Below, piece after piece: positions 26,301-38,300 of a stretch of 64,000 bases of DNA. Source of the stretch: Symsagittifera roscoffensis (lineage: Eukaryota > Xenacoelomorpha > Acoela > Convolutidae); NCBI RefSeq assembly GCF_963678635.1, contig NC_087070.1, positions 42,952,988 to 43,016,987 on the forward strand. The letters are read 5' to 3'. Made by a program: the position numbers and the translations under genes. Position 1 is the first letter of the stretch. Every line of letters starts with the position of its first letter. A model generated the notes under the pieces. It saw only the letters and a list, made by a program, of their open reading frames with translations. It did not search any database and was not told the origin of the DNA.

Positions 26301-29300
26301 CGCAGTAACCGGAGACTTCGAACCGACAAACGGTGCTGTAGTCTTCAACCGCTTCTTGCCAATTCCGTCTGGAGAATTGGGGGAATTTCTGCTAAATTGT
26401 ATTCTTTTATTATCAAAATGTTCGCTTAATATTAACAATTTTTTTTTCGCCTAATATAGTTTTCGCCTAATATATACAGCCTAGGTTTGCAGATTTGCCT
26501 TTAATTCTATGCTAGTTGCACAGTAACATTATTTTTCATCTTTTAATGAACCTTGATAGTTTTCAGCTCTTAATTCAATTTCAGCTTCAACTCATCGCAT
26601 TTTGACATATTTTTGAATGTTGTTTTTTGTGAATTGGATATATTACTGGCTAATAAACATACAGGATATTATTATCCAAGGTGAAATTGATTTTTTTTTG
26701 ACAGCAAGGTTAATAACAAAACCATTTAAACTTAATAAAATTATAGCAGTGGAGTGCGGTCTGTACTTAGACAACCACGTATTCATTTTCATCAACAAGA
26801 AGACAAATACAATATCAACCGATCAGAATCGAGATGAGAAAGCAGAGTTACGAAATAACAAATTATTAATTAATTATTAGTTTCTTCCTTGTCTCGGTTT
26901 TGAATGGTTTACTCAGTTTTTGTCTACTTTTGCCGAGTATGTATACGCAGTTGTCTAATTACTGCTAGGTAATTTTTACCGAAGTAGTGAAAAAGTGGGA
27001 TCATGTTAACTTGTTTTTGAAGTTTTAGCAACACCGACCCTTGGAGCTTTTCCGGTAGAACTCTGCGGTGCCTCATAAGCGGTGGTAGTTCAGTAAATCG
27101 ATGTATCAGTCAGCCAAAAACGGGCCACCCAGATCATTATCCAAAACTTTGCTGAGTCATAAAAATTATTTTGCGTAGATTTTGGCACAATATCGGGGTC
27201 TTATGCACAAAACGTTGGAAATCAATATTTTTATTTTTTGAATTAGGACTAATGCCGTCAGCAGTTAAATCTGATTGAATAGTATTAGCTATTCAAATTC
27301 AAGCAACATGTTCAGGCAACTCAACTCAATAAAAACTTTCAGCAGATAAAAAAAGTTAGCCGAAATTACCAAAATCTGAAACTTTTTCTAAAAATATTTT
27401 TTTTTTTCAAGTAAATTAGGACATTTTGCCCGGACGAGAAAATACTGTAAAATGGCTTCAGCAGAATAAAAATTTTATACTTTTGGTTATTTCTGCTAAC
27501 AATTTATCAGCTTGAAATTTTAATTGAAAGACGGACCATGTTCTAATTTGAGTGTCTGATTAGCCAATTGAATTCAACCTTTTTGTTTTGAATTCAAGAA
27601 AGATATATGAATACTGAAGCTTTTACGCTAAACTATTTCTAAATTTCGAACTTTTGACCAGAAAAAAATTAGGGTTAAATTAATTGACTTTTGCTTGTAA
27701 GGGACACACTTAATACCACCTTTGCTATAGACAAATTTTTGCTTCAGATTTCTGCGAAAAGTTTGTATTCAAATCGAAAAATCAATGTTAAGATCAAGAT
27801 TTATTACAAATTTTTGAAGTTTGATCCATACATTAAATTCAACTTTCATTGTTGCTTTATTATAATTTCTGCTATGTAAGCCAAATATACTAGTTCTGTT
27901 GAATTCTGTTGCTAGCAGACTTTTTCAGGGCCTGCTTTACACTCAGTTTTTACGCAAGTTTAGTTCACATTAAATAGTAGTTAGATATATGATTTCCTTT
28001 ATTGGATTTTTAGTGTGGAGGATATTATTTTAATCGGAAATTGTTAAAAGTTTTAATTTTTTTGACTTTTCTAACTTTGGTAAGTTTTGCTGCAGAGTAG
28101 CATCTACTTCAATGTAAGCCCAGCACTTAGATTGTTACTAACTTGATGTAAAAAATCACTAGCTTCAAAAACTGGAGGAGTCTCAACTGAAGTTTATTTC
28201 AATGTATATTCACATTAAATAGTAGAGTTACATAGCAGTAAGTAGACAGCCAAATCAGAGGCTTGAAAAAAAACTATCCAAATAATCCCCGCACATTTGA
28301 ACATAATTTCATCTCAGATATCAACTCAAATTCCAATTTTTTAAATATCCCATTTGCAAAAACCCAAATTTGCTATCCTCTGTCAACCAATCAGGTTCGA
28401 GTATTGTCAATTTTGTCTGCTTACCGACGAGCACTGTAGGAAAAGAAGGTTGTCTAATTACAGAGCGCAAATCGTTAATGGGGGTGCAGCGACTAGCATG
28501 TGTGCCTATTAGCATGCAATAATTGTTTTAATTCAATGTGAATTCAGATGAAAAACAAATTAGCTTAAGCTTTCAAATAGTTTCGAAAACCATTTGATTT
28601 GTCAGGGAAATAAAAATTTCACTTTCGCTTAATGAATATTCGGCTAAGCGTACACTGATAAGAATCGCAAATTTGGTTAAACATAATTTGAAATAGGGAG
28701 TCTTCAAACTCTATGCTATAACATATAACATGGGCATGCCAATCGACACACATGTTAATAGGCCTGTCCGCTGTCCCCATCAATTATTGCTATAATATCT
28801 GCGATTGGCTATTCTGTACACTTGTTAGTTGCAGTTAACTATTTCGTTTAATAATTTTGAAACCATTTTTTTTGCGCACTAAGCACGATTGGGACTATTA
28901 TCATGACAGAAAGACCAAATGCGCGAAGTTTGTAAGCCAATCAAAGCCTTTCAAACATCCAAAACTAACTGGTTATTTCGGGCATATTTCCTGAGTTTTG
29001 TATTATTGAATTCTGCTAACTTATCTTAAATTTCGCGCATTTGATCATTCTGCCATTGAGAATTTCCCCGCACCACATCTTTAGCTGTAAGCTTTGCTTT
29101 GCTTTGATTGATCGCGTAAAACTAAGAGTGGGGGAATGATTTTATCGTGTGAAACTTCCAAAGGAGTTCGAGACAATTTCCATTGAAAAAATCCGTCCAC
29201 GGCTCTGTATCTATCATCAGTCTTGGCTTAATAGATGCTCGATACTCCCCCTCCCTTTCCCCTCCCGCGATTTTACTGAAAACTAATCATTCATTTCATT

Positions 29301-32300
29301 CCTTTTTACAGGACACCTCCAGTCTGGAGGTGCTGAAGGTTCCCAATTTGGACAACGGGGGTCCGAACTTCTTCGACATCACTCTTTTCGCCAGGGACTA
29401 CGAGAACTCACCCGGTGATCTCGTACACGTCTACGTCAATGTCGACCCAGTCGAAGAGTTCGACCCCGAATTCGACAAGAACTCTTACACTGCTCAGGTA
29501 TTCTAGCCACAGTCATGCTTTGTGATTCTAAGTCGGGGAAAAGACCGGGGTTTCAGCTGCCGGGAAAATTTATCACCAATTCAGAGATATGGCAGCCCAT
29601 CATTGAGTCTATGAATGAGTCTACCACCCATGTTTGAGTCTGTGATCATGGTCACTTTACCCATAACCAAGGCTAAATCATCATTGAATTAGCGCAAATT
29701 TTTCAGGGTTAAATCAACCATGAATCAGAGATGGATTTTTACTATGGATTCTCTAAGAACCATTCGTATAATTTTTAAGATGCAAAAACCTTGAAAACCT
29801 ATGAATTAGAGATAAATAATTTGTAATTTATCAGCTATTGTGTGTACTTACAAATCGTTTTTTTTTCCGCAAAAGTCTTATTGTTTGTTTGTTCAGGCTC
29901 AAATAAAAATTTTACTCATCAATCCAATTTTCTCAAATTGGGCTAATTTTATCAAAAAACTGCCTATCATAAATTTTGATAGAAATTCAAAGAGCTCTAG
30001 GGACTTCTCTGTTTTTTCGTGGAAGTTCGAAAATTGGATGTTTTCAAAAAAAAATAGTCTGTACTTTTTTTCTGTGTTCCTTGCGTGCATTGACTCTTTT
30101 TCAACTGTTGGCTATGGTCTTCTTTTCTCAGCTGGTGGAGAATGCGAACCAGGTGGGATCGAGCGTGGCCTCCCTTCAGCTCTATGACTTCGACATTGCA
30201 CCCCATGGGGTTGACCAGATACAGTTCGCCATCACAGGTTCGATCACCTACCCTGTCCATCATCACACTAAGGAGGAATCTGGATCAAGTTAACATCCTC
30301 CTTTGGGAGGGGAGATGTTAACTTGGTCCAGATATTTTCGAAACTATTTCCTTCCCTATTGGGTAACTTATCTGAGGAGAGTAGTACACCAATTGATAGT
30401 AAGGGTAGTTTTAAGGGTTGAGTCAAAGGAGTTCCATGCAGTTGGGCATCAGTTGAGTAAGTACATGAAAAATAATACAATAGTAAATCAGGGATAAAAC
30501 TAAGGTAAATATAATATCATAAATAGGGATATTATATTACATGGTACGGGGAATACTAAAAGGCGAACGTTAGAAAAGGGGAACTGTTAATAAGGGGGTT
30601 ATTCAGAAAAGTTGATATTAATCCCGAGTTTTCGTATAAATTGAAACATTATTTTACCTGAAAGTTTGTCATTTCCTTGTAAGTCATGCTGTTTTTGAAA
30701 AGTTGAGAGAAACGAGTGAGTCAGCTTGGCTGTAATGTCAAAAGTCAAGTTGAGAGAAAGGTGACCTTAATTGTTTACAATTAACACCCGCCCACATTTG
30801 CGGAGCTTGCAAATAAAGTATTGAATAAAATAGTAAGGATACGGTTAAATACAAAGATAAGGGAACCAGTAGATAAGGGAACCAGAAATTGTTCTTTTTC
30901 ATCTTCATCTTGGTTTGTCTATCGTTGAGCTGATTGTCATAGTTGAATTGAAGAGTCGTAGATTTGTTCATCTTTGTCGAGTTGATATGTTGAAGGCTGA
31001 GTTGCGTGATTATTTGGTTGGTTAGCTATTTGGAGCTTGGTTACTGCGAAACTGGGAAAACGCGGCTCAATTTGACCACAGGTCGAACTTTGAATCCAGT
31101 TGGCGTTTTCAGCTTCACTGAGCGGACTATTCCATCTTGTCCAGGAAAGGTTTCCACCACTTTAGCAAGAGGCCACAGTCCACGAGGTGTAAAATCCTCC
31201 AACATCCAGACCATGTCGTCGGGTTGCAAATTGGAAGTCGCAGAAGTCCACTTTGATCGTTTCTGCTGACCTGGTAAGTACTCTCGAAGAAAGCGATTCC
31301 AGAAGTGATCTGCGAGTAGTTGGGATGCTTTCCATGATTTTGACAGAGATAAATCCTTGTCCTTGAAGATACCAGGCGGTACATTTGGAGTTCCACGACC
31401 AAGAAGGAAATGGTTGGGAGTGAGAGGCAGATCATCTTTGATGTCGTCAGACACATTGGTTAAAGGTCGTGAATTCATGGTTGATTCAATTTCGGTCGTG
31501 AAAGTAGCCAGTGTTTCATATGAGAGTGTTCTTGATCCGATGACTTTGTACAGGGAAAGTTTAAATATCTGAACTAGTCGTTCCCAAGAACCACCAAAAT
31601 GAGGGGCCGCAGGAGGAATGAATTTCCATTCGAGTGATACGTCCAGCTGATTGATGCTTTCCACAAATTCTTTGTTCTTTTCCAAGTTGTCTAGACATTT
31701 CTTCAGCTCAGAATTGGAGCCCACAAAACTTGTCCCACAATCAGAAACCATTTTCGATGGTTTTCCTCGCCGGGCAAAAAAGCGTCTGATACAAAGAAGA
31801 GTGCTGTCTGTCGATAGTCCTAATGAGATTTCAAGATGCACAGCTCTGATCACTAAGCATGTGAACAGTAAAATATACGCTTGGTATTGTTTTCCTTGAA
31901 GGATGATGGGAAAAGGTCCAACGTAGTCCAATCCAGTCGTTGCAAAAGGAAAATGATTTTTTGATGGCAGTCGATCAATTGGAAGATCTGACATCTGAGG
32001 GTAGTCGACTTGTTGTTGCATTCTTCTGCAGGGTATACAACTGTGTATGATACTTTTCAGCATGACGCGGCAGCGAAGAATCCAGTAGTTTTCCTGTGCT
32101 ATGGCAATTGCTTGTTCCTTTCCGCAGTGGGAATGTAGAACATGGATGTTAGCTAACAGCAGGCGAACATTGGGGTTTTCACCAGCGAGAATGATTGGAT
32201 ATCTAGCTGATAGCATGATAGGGGCACGCGTGAGACGTCCACGAGAACGCAGGATACCGAAGTTGTCCACAAACGGTGCTAATGTTCGAAGTCTACTTTT

Positions 32301-35300
32301 GCCTTCAATTGGTTTTTCTTTTTTGATGTCTGAAATTTCAGAGACAAAATCTGTCCTTTGGGCAGTTTTAATTATGAGAAAGTGCGATTTCGTTAGAAGC
32401 AAGAGTTGAAGATCGACCTTCGACTGTTTGTTGATCTTCCGTTTGAGATTTTCTGCGAATAAGAAGCAGTATGCAACTGTCCGTATTAGTCTTTTCCAGT
32501 TGCTGAAGCGTTTGATGTCAAATATAGGCTCAAACTTAGACTCTAATGAAGTAACGAATACAGGAATGTTCTCAAGCCGAATGTTTTCCTGTGAAGGCCA
32601 TTGAGAAGAATCGTTCAACAGAAATTCCGGTCCTAGTAGCCACCGACAGCTTGAGGTCATTTCTAAAGCAATGTATCCTCTGGTACCGTCGTCAGCAGGA
32701 TTTAGCAGAGTTGGAACGTGAAACCACTGTTCAGGTTTAGAAACGTCTAAAATTTTCTGAAGCCGATTAGCGACGAAAATTTTGTGTCGTATTTCAGGTG
32801 TTCGCAGCCAATACAAAACAGTAGTACTGTCAGACCAGAAATAAGTTTTTTCAACTTTGAGGTCAATTTCCTCTGAAACAAAGAGCGATAGTTGGGCAGC
32901 ATATACTGCAGCTTGCAACTCGAGATTGGGAATTGTAACACGTTTCATAGGAGCGACTCTTGTCTTTCCTATTATAAACTTCAAAGATGTGGAGCCGTCG
33001 CTGTAGACTATTCTTAGGTAGCAAACAGCAGCGAGAGCGAATTCTGATGCATCACAAAACGTGTGAAGCTGGGTTGAAGCAGGGTTTTCTTTATCAAAGA
33101 AGTTCCTTTGGAATGAAACAGTTTCGAAATTTTCCATTTCGTCTACCCAAAGTTTGAAATCGGGAAGTTTATCCGTGTCTAATGGAGTATCCCACTTAAC
33201 ACCTTGTGACCAAACATATTGGAGAACTTTTCGAATCCGAATTGTCAATGGAGCCACTATTCCGAGTGGGTCAAATAAAGAAGCGGTATACTTCAGGAGT
33301 TTCCGTTGCGTAGCAATGCCAATACGTAGAATTTTTACAAACTTTTTGTTATCGATGAAGTAGCAGTCAGTGTTGGTATTCCAGTGAACACCGAGAACTC
33401 GTTGATGTTTAGGCGTTGGATCATTAGGGCTGACTAAAATATTTGGATCAATTGAATCCAGGAATGGTTTACTGTTTGAGTTCCACTTATTCAAGTTGAA
33501 CCCACCTCGAGATAAAGATCCTCGTAGTTGTGTCATTTGTTGGAGGGCTTCTTCTACCGTTGACGAAGTGACATACAAATCATCCATGTAGATATTCCGT
33601 TGAATGATTTCAGAAGCCAGAGGAAAGTCGTTTTTACTGTCTGATGCACATCGTCGTACTGCGTAGCAAGCCACGCATGGTGAGTCTGTGGCACCGAAAA
33701 TGTGTCGTGTATATTCGTGAGTTTCTAATTTACCATTTTCTTTCCAAAGGTATCTTAGAAAAGGTCTATCCTTTGGGCTGACTAGCACTTGCATAAACAT
33801 AGCATCTATGTCAGCAGATATTGCTATTTTATTTTGTCGAAAGCGAATTATGAGACCTGTTAAGTTGCACAAAAGATCGGGCCCTTTGAGCAAACTCGAG
33901 TTGAGGGATTTACCCTGAAAAATGCTGGAAGCATTTGAGACTCGTCTAACTTTGTCTGGTTTGTTGACATTTTTCACTGGATGATGCGGCAAATACCAAG
34001 ATTTGATTGCAGTGTCATGTTTTGCATCTATTTTGGTGACAAAGCCTTTTTCTAAGTCAGTGATGACTGTTGCACGGTATTTCTCCCTTAAATCAGGTTT
34101 ACTTTTAAGGCGAAATTCGAGGCTGTTGAGTTGCTTTTCAGCTAGCCAACGGTTATTTGGAAGATCAGTATCCTCTTTCCAAAGAAGGTCAATTTGATAG
34201 TGACCATCTACTAAAGTACAAGAGTTTTCGAGAATATCGATTGCTCTTTTATCCGATTTGGAGTGCGAGCGTTTTGAAGAAGCGATGCCTGTGTTTTCTA
34301 TTTTCATCCAGTTGAGAACTTTCTGGTATAATTTTTCATCTAAGTTATTGTGTGAATGAACTTGTGTGAAGTTCACCGGAACAGATGGAACGGAATTATA
34401 TTGCGTTTTGTTCCGACCTGTGCATGTCCATCCCAAAAGGGTTTCGATAGCCCAGGGAACATTCTTGGGGCCATAAACGGTATTTTTGATCTCATGATAT
34501 TCTGGATTGTTGTTCCCGATGACTAGCGATATGCTATTGTCGTTTAAGTCCGGGTATTTAACATGCTTTAAATGTGGAAAATTGTTGCACATTGCGTTTA
34601 GTTGAAAAATATCAACTGGGGCCAAATTATTTTCATCTACCGTGAGTACGTCATCGAGCGTCATTGGAGTCGATGTGCTTTTGTATGGTCTAATTTGTAC
34701 ATCCACAGATGTAACTTGAACTGACTTGGTCTCATGATATCCAGATATGGGAAGTGAGTGCTTCTTGTTGACGTCCAAGCCTAGTTGAGTTGCCACTGAG
34801 TCCAGTAGTAGAGTTACGCAGCTACCACTATCTAAGAAAGCGTAGGTACAAAGTGTTTTATCACCATTTGATAATTCGATTGGTACAAAAGCTGATTGAC
34901 CTGATCTCTGACAAGCTATTGCGCGATTCACTGCAGCTTTACTAGGGTTTTTTCCATAATTATCAGAAGGATCGTGGAGTAGAGTGTGGTGTTTTTTACC
35001 ACAATTATCGGTTCGACAGAGCGATTTCGAATTGCAGTCAGTAAACCTATGATTCCCTAGACAGTTAAAGCATAAGTGCATTTTTCGGGCATGCTCTTTT
35101 CGTTGCTTAGGGTCTAAAGCTTTGAAGTGCTCGCATTTGTAGAGAGGTCCACAGGTGTCTCCACTAGGACAAGCATTCGAGTTTACATTATTCTGAGCAC
35201 GAGAGTTTTGTTGATCTCCCTGATGGTTAAAGCGCTGATTTTGATTTCCTACACCATTTGTAGTAAAACCATTGAAACGGGAACCACTAGGGTGTTTAGC

Positions 35301-38300
35301 GTTTCCAGAAGAATTGTTAAAATTGTTATTGTTTTGGTTTCGGAAACCTGTCGGAGGCATGTCGCGACACGCCTGTGCGTACCGTTGAAACCATTGTGCT
35401 AGATGTCTCAAGGAGGGTTGATCGTAGTCTTTGTCGATGACGAAGCGATTCCATTCTAATCTCACAGGGTCGGGAAGCTTTGCCAGAGCAGTGTTCAAGT
35501 TTGTTGTAGAACAAATATCGTGAACAAAACCAAGTTGCTCAAAAGTGTCCACTAAAGTTAGGAGAAAAGCAGAAAACTGCATGTATGATTCTGGATGAGT
35601 CAGATTTGGAGGTTTGAAATTTGCAAGACGTTGCAAAAAAGAGTTGACAATTCTATTGGTATTGCCAAAGTTTTCACGAAGACGTTGTAGTGCTAGTTCG
35701 TATGTGTCGCCGTTTGCACCATAACCAGCTATCATTAGTTTAGCTGGGCCAGTTACCAATGATTGAAGATGGATCATCTTTTCAGTTGGAGACATATTAG
35801 AATTATGAATCGATGATACGAATACACCATACCAGTGCAACCAATAGTTGGGATTGCCATTGAAAATTGTAGGCTTCAGTTTTGGCACTGATCGACTGAA
35901 TGTAGTAGAAGTGTCGCTTGAATTAGTTGCCAAAGCTCGATTGTTGTTGTTAGGAGGGTTTGCAGCACTAGCTTGTTGTGAGCTGTGGTTAGGAACATCA
36001 CTAGCAAATGGATTTGAAAATGATTGGTCGCCTTGAAATGGCGCCGAAAGGTTGTCGTCAGAGGCAGCTGTTCTTGCATTGCCTTGAGTATTGTTGCTCA
36101 TGGTTATAAGGTTGTTGTTTGGTATATCCATTATGTTTGCAGTCGGCATGGAGGTTGCGGTTTCCTGTGGGAAAATTGAAGTAGCATTTTCTTGAGCGCT
36201 GTTATTTGGAATTGTAGAAGTAGCAGGATTTGATACTTGTTTTTTCAAATATTTTTTCACTTTCATTGAAAATACTCGGATTTTCTGTTTCAACTGTACT
36301 GTCCAGTGAGAATGTTCTTCAAAATCGTGTTCAGAACCAGCCTGTAACATTTGATCGTTCAGGGTATCAAGTTTTTGTTGGAATTGAGACAATTCAGTGA
36401 ACGTTTCATTGATGAGTTCAAGATCATCTTCTTCCTCGTAGATGTTGTTTTCGAGCATGTCGATCAAAGTATTGATCTCCATTTCGTGATGACGTCGAAG
36501 CGAAACCAGTTTTCGAACGCCAGTCTCTTGAACGTTTTGATTGGTATCTTGCGTTTGGGTACCATTTTGTTCCGAAGGATCGCTGTCATTGTTTTGCGTC
36601 GTTTTATTTCTACCGGATGGGGCCATACCTTGAACCAGGAGACGTAAACCAATACCTACCAACTTATACCAGTATATGAATTTACCTTTACCAACCTACC
36701 AACTTATACCGAATACCACCGATGCTCGTAAGAAGGAGCGAAATAATGGATAAAGTTTAACCAATTACCACTGTACCTTACCACTTGTACCTACCTCCGA
36801 GGGAAAATTGAGCGGTCGTTCAAAGTGTCCTCGGTATTAACAATTAACTGCGATTTTAAAGCTAGTCCAAGAACCTACCTGGTCCTACCAGCCTACCGAC
36901 CCTACCTACCTACCAATTACCAGTATAAACGGCAAAAAAAACCGGGTGCAAAGATTAGCACCAATGAGTGTTGACCTCCCAGAGGACAACTGAGGATGAC
37001 GTATTTACCTACCTACCTGTCGCTATTTAGCAGACGACTGAATTGTGATTGCTGACCTCCCAGAGGACAACTAAAGTTGATGTACCTGTTTACCTACCTG
37101 TCCTAATACCGTAGATTTATCCCTGTGCAATAAAATTTGCACTTATACCAGTTGACCTCCCAGAGGACAACTTGCCTTTATCGCTGTAGCGTAGCGAATG
37201 AGACGAACTAGAGTTGTTCGAAGCAGTTGATGAGCTAAACGAAGCTCGAATGTAGCCACGAACCCAGTGAGGCTCGAAGCAGCAGAGGAAATGAGCTCAG
37301 GTAAAGCTCGACAGGAAGCAGCCAAGAACCGAGAGGCTCAAAGCAGAAAATAAGGTGAGCTAAGACGAAGCTCGAATGTAGCCACGAACCCAGTGAGGCT
37401 CGAAGCAGCAGAGGAATGAGCTCAGGTAAAGCTCGACAGGAAGCAGCCAAGAACCGAGAGGCTCAAAGCAGAAAATAAGGTGAGCTAAGACGAAGCTCGA
37501 ATGTAGCCACGAACCCAGTGAGGCTCGAAGCAGCAGAGGAAATGAGCTCAGGTAAAGCTCGACAGGAAGCAGCCAAGAACCGAGAGGCTCAAAGCAGAAA
37601 ATAAGGTGAGCTAAGACGAAGCTGGAATGTAGCCACGAACCCAGTGAGGCTCGAAGCAGCAGAGGAAATGAGCTCAGGTAAAGCTCGACAGGAAGCAGCC
37701 AAGAACCGAGAGGCTCAAAGCAGAAAATAAGGTGAGCTAAGACGAAGCTCGAATGTAGCCACGAACCCAGTGAGGCTCGAAGCAGCAGAGGAAATGAGCT
37801 CAGGTAAAGCTCGACAGGAAGCAACCAAGAACCGAGAGGCTCAAAGCAGAAAATAAGGTGAGCTAAGACGAAGCTCGAATGTAGCCACGAACCCAGTGAG
37901 GCTCGAAGCAGCAGAGGAAATGAGCTCAGGTAAAGCTCGACAGGAAGCAGCCAAGAACCGAGAGGCTCAAAGCAGAAAATAAGGTGAGCTAAGACGAAGC
38001 TCGAATGTAGCCACGAACCCAGTGAGGCTCGAAGCAGCAGAGGAAATGAGCTCAGGTAAAGCTCGACAGGAAGCAGCCAAGAACCGAGAGGCTCAAAGGA
38101 GAAAATAAGGTGAGCTAAGACGAAGCTCGAATGTAGCCACGAACCCAGTGAGGCTCGAAGCAGCAGAGGAAATGAGCTCAGGTAAAGCTCGACAGGAAGC
38201 AGCCAAGAACCGAGAGGCTCAAAGGAGAAAATAAGGTGAGCTAAGACGAAGCTCGAATGTAGCCACGAACCCAGTGAGGCTCGAAGCAGCAGAGGAAATG

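Larger units (their letters stand above)
21949..29311 (+). other. Intron 13 in intron order (between exons 12 and 13), 7.4 kb
   Basis: No coding exon is needed or found here: exon 12 joins exon 13 within one EC repeat. It holds a hAT-like copy (22188-22525), tRNA-like heads (23394-23455 minus, 24314-24385 plus), a ~760-bp foldback (25727-26485) and a family C foldback (28888-29062). The rest is AT-rich with nothing recognisable. Confidence 0.7.

Noticed and set aside
26151-26438. 95-codon minus-strand ORF inside the 25727-26485 foldback
   Set aside because: No motif recognised and it lies within a repeat; too short for a transposase.
30786-31041. Possible env-like gene at the 3' end of the BEL element
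   Set aside because: Only 255 bp separate the gag-pol stop from the LTR; there is no room for one.
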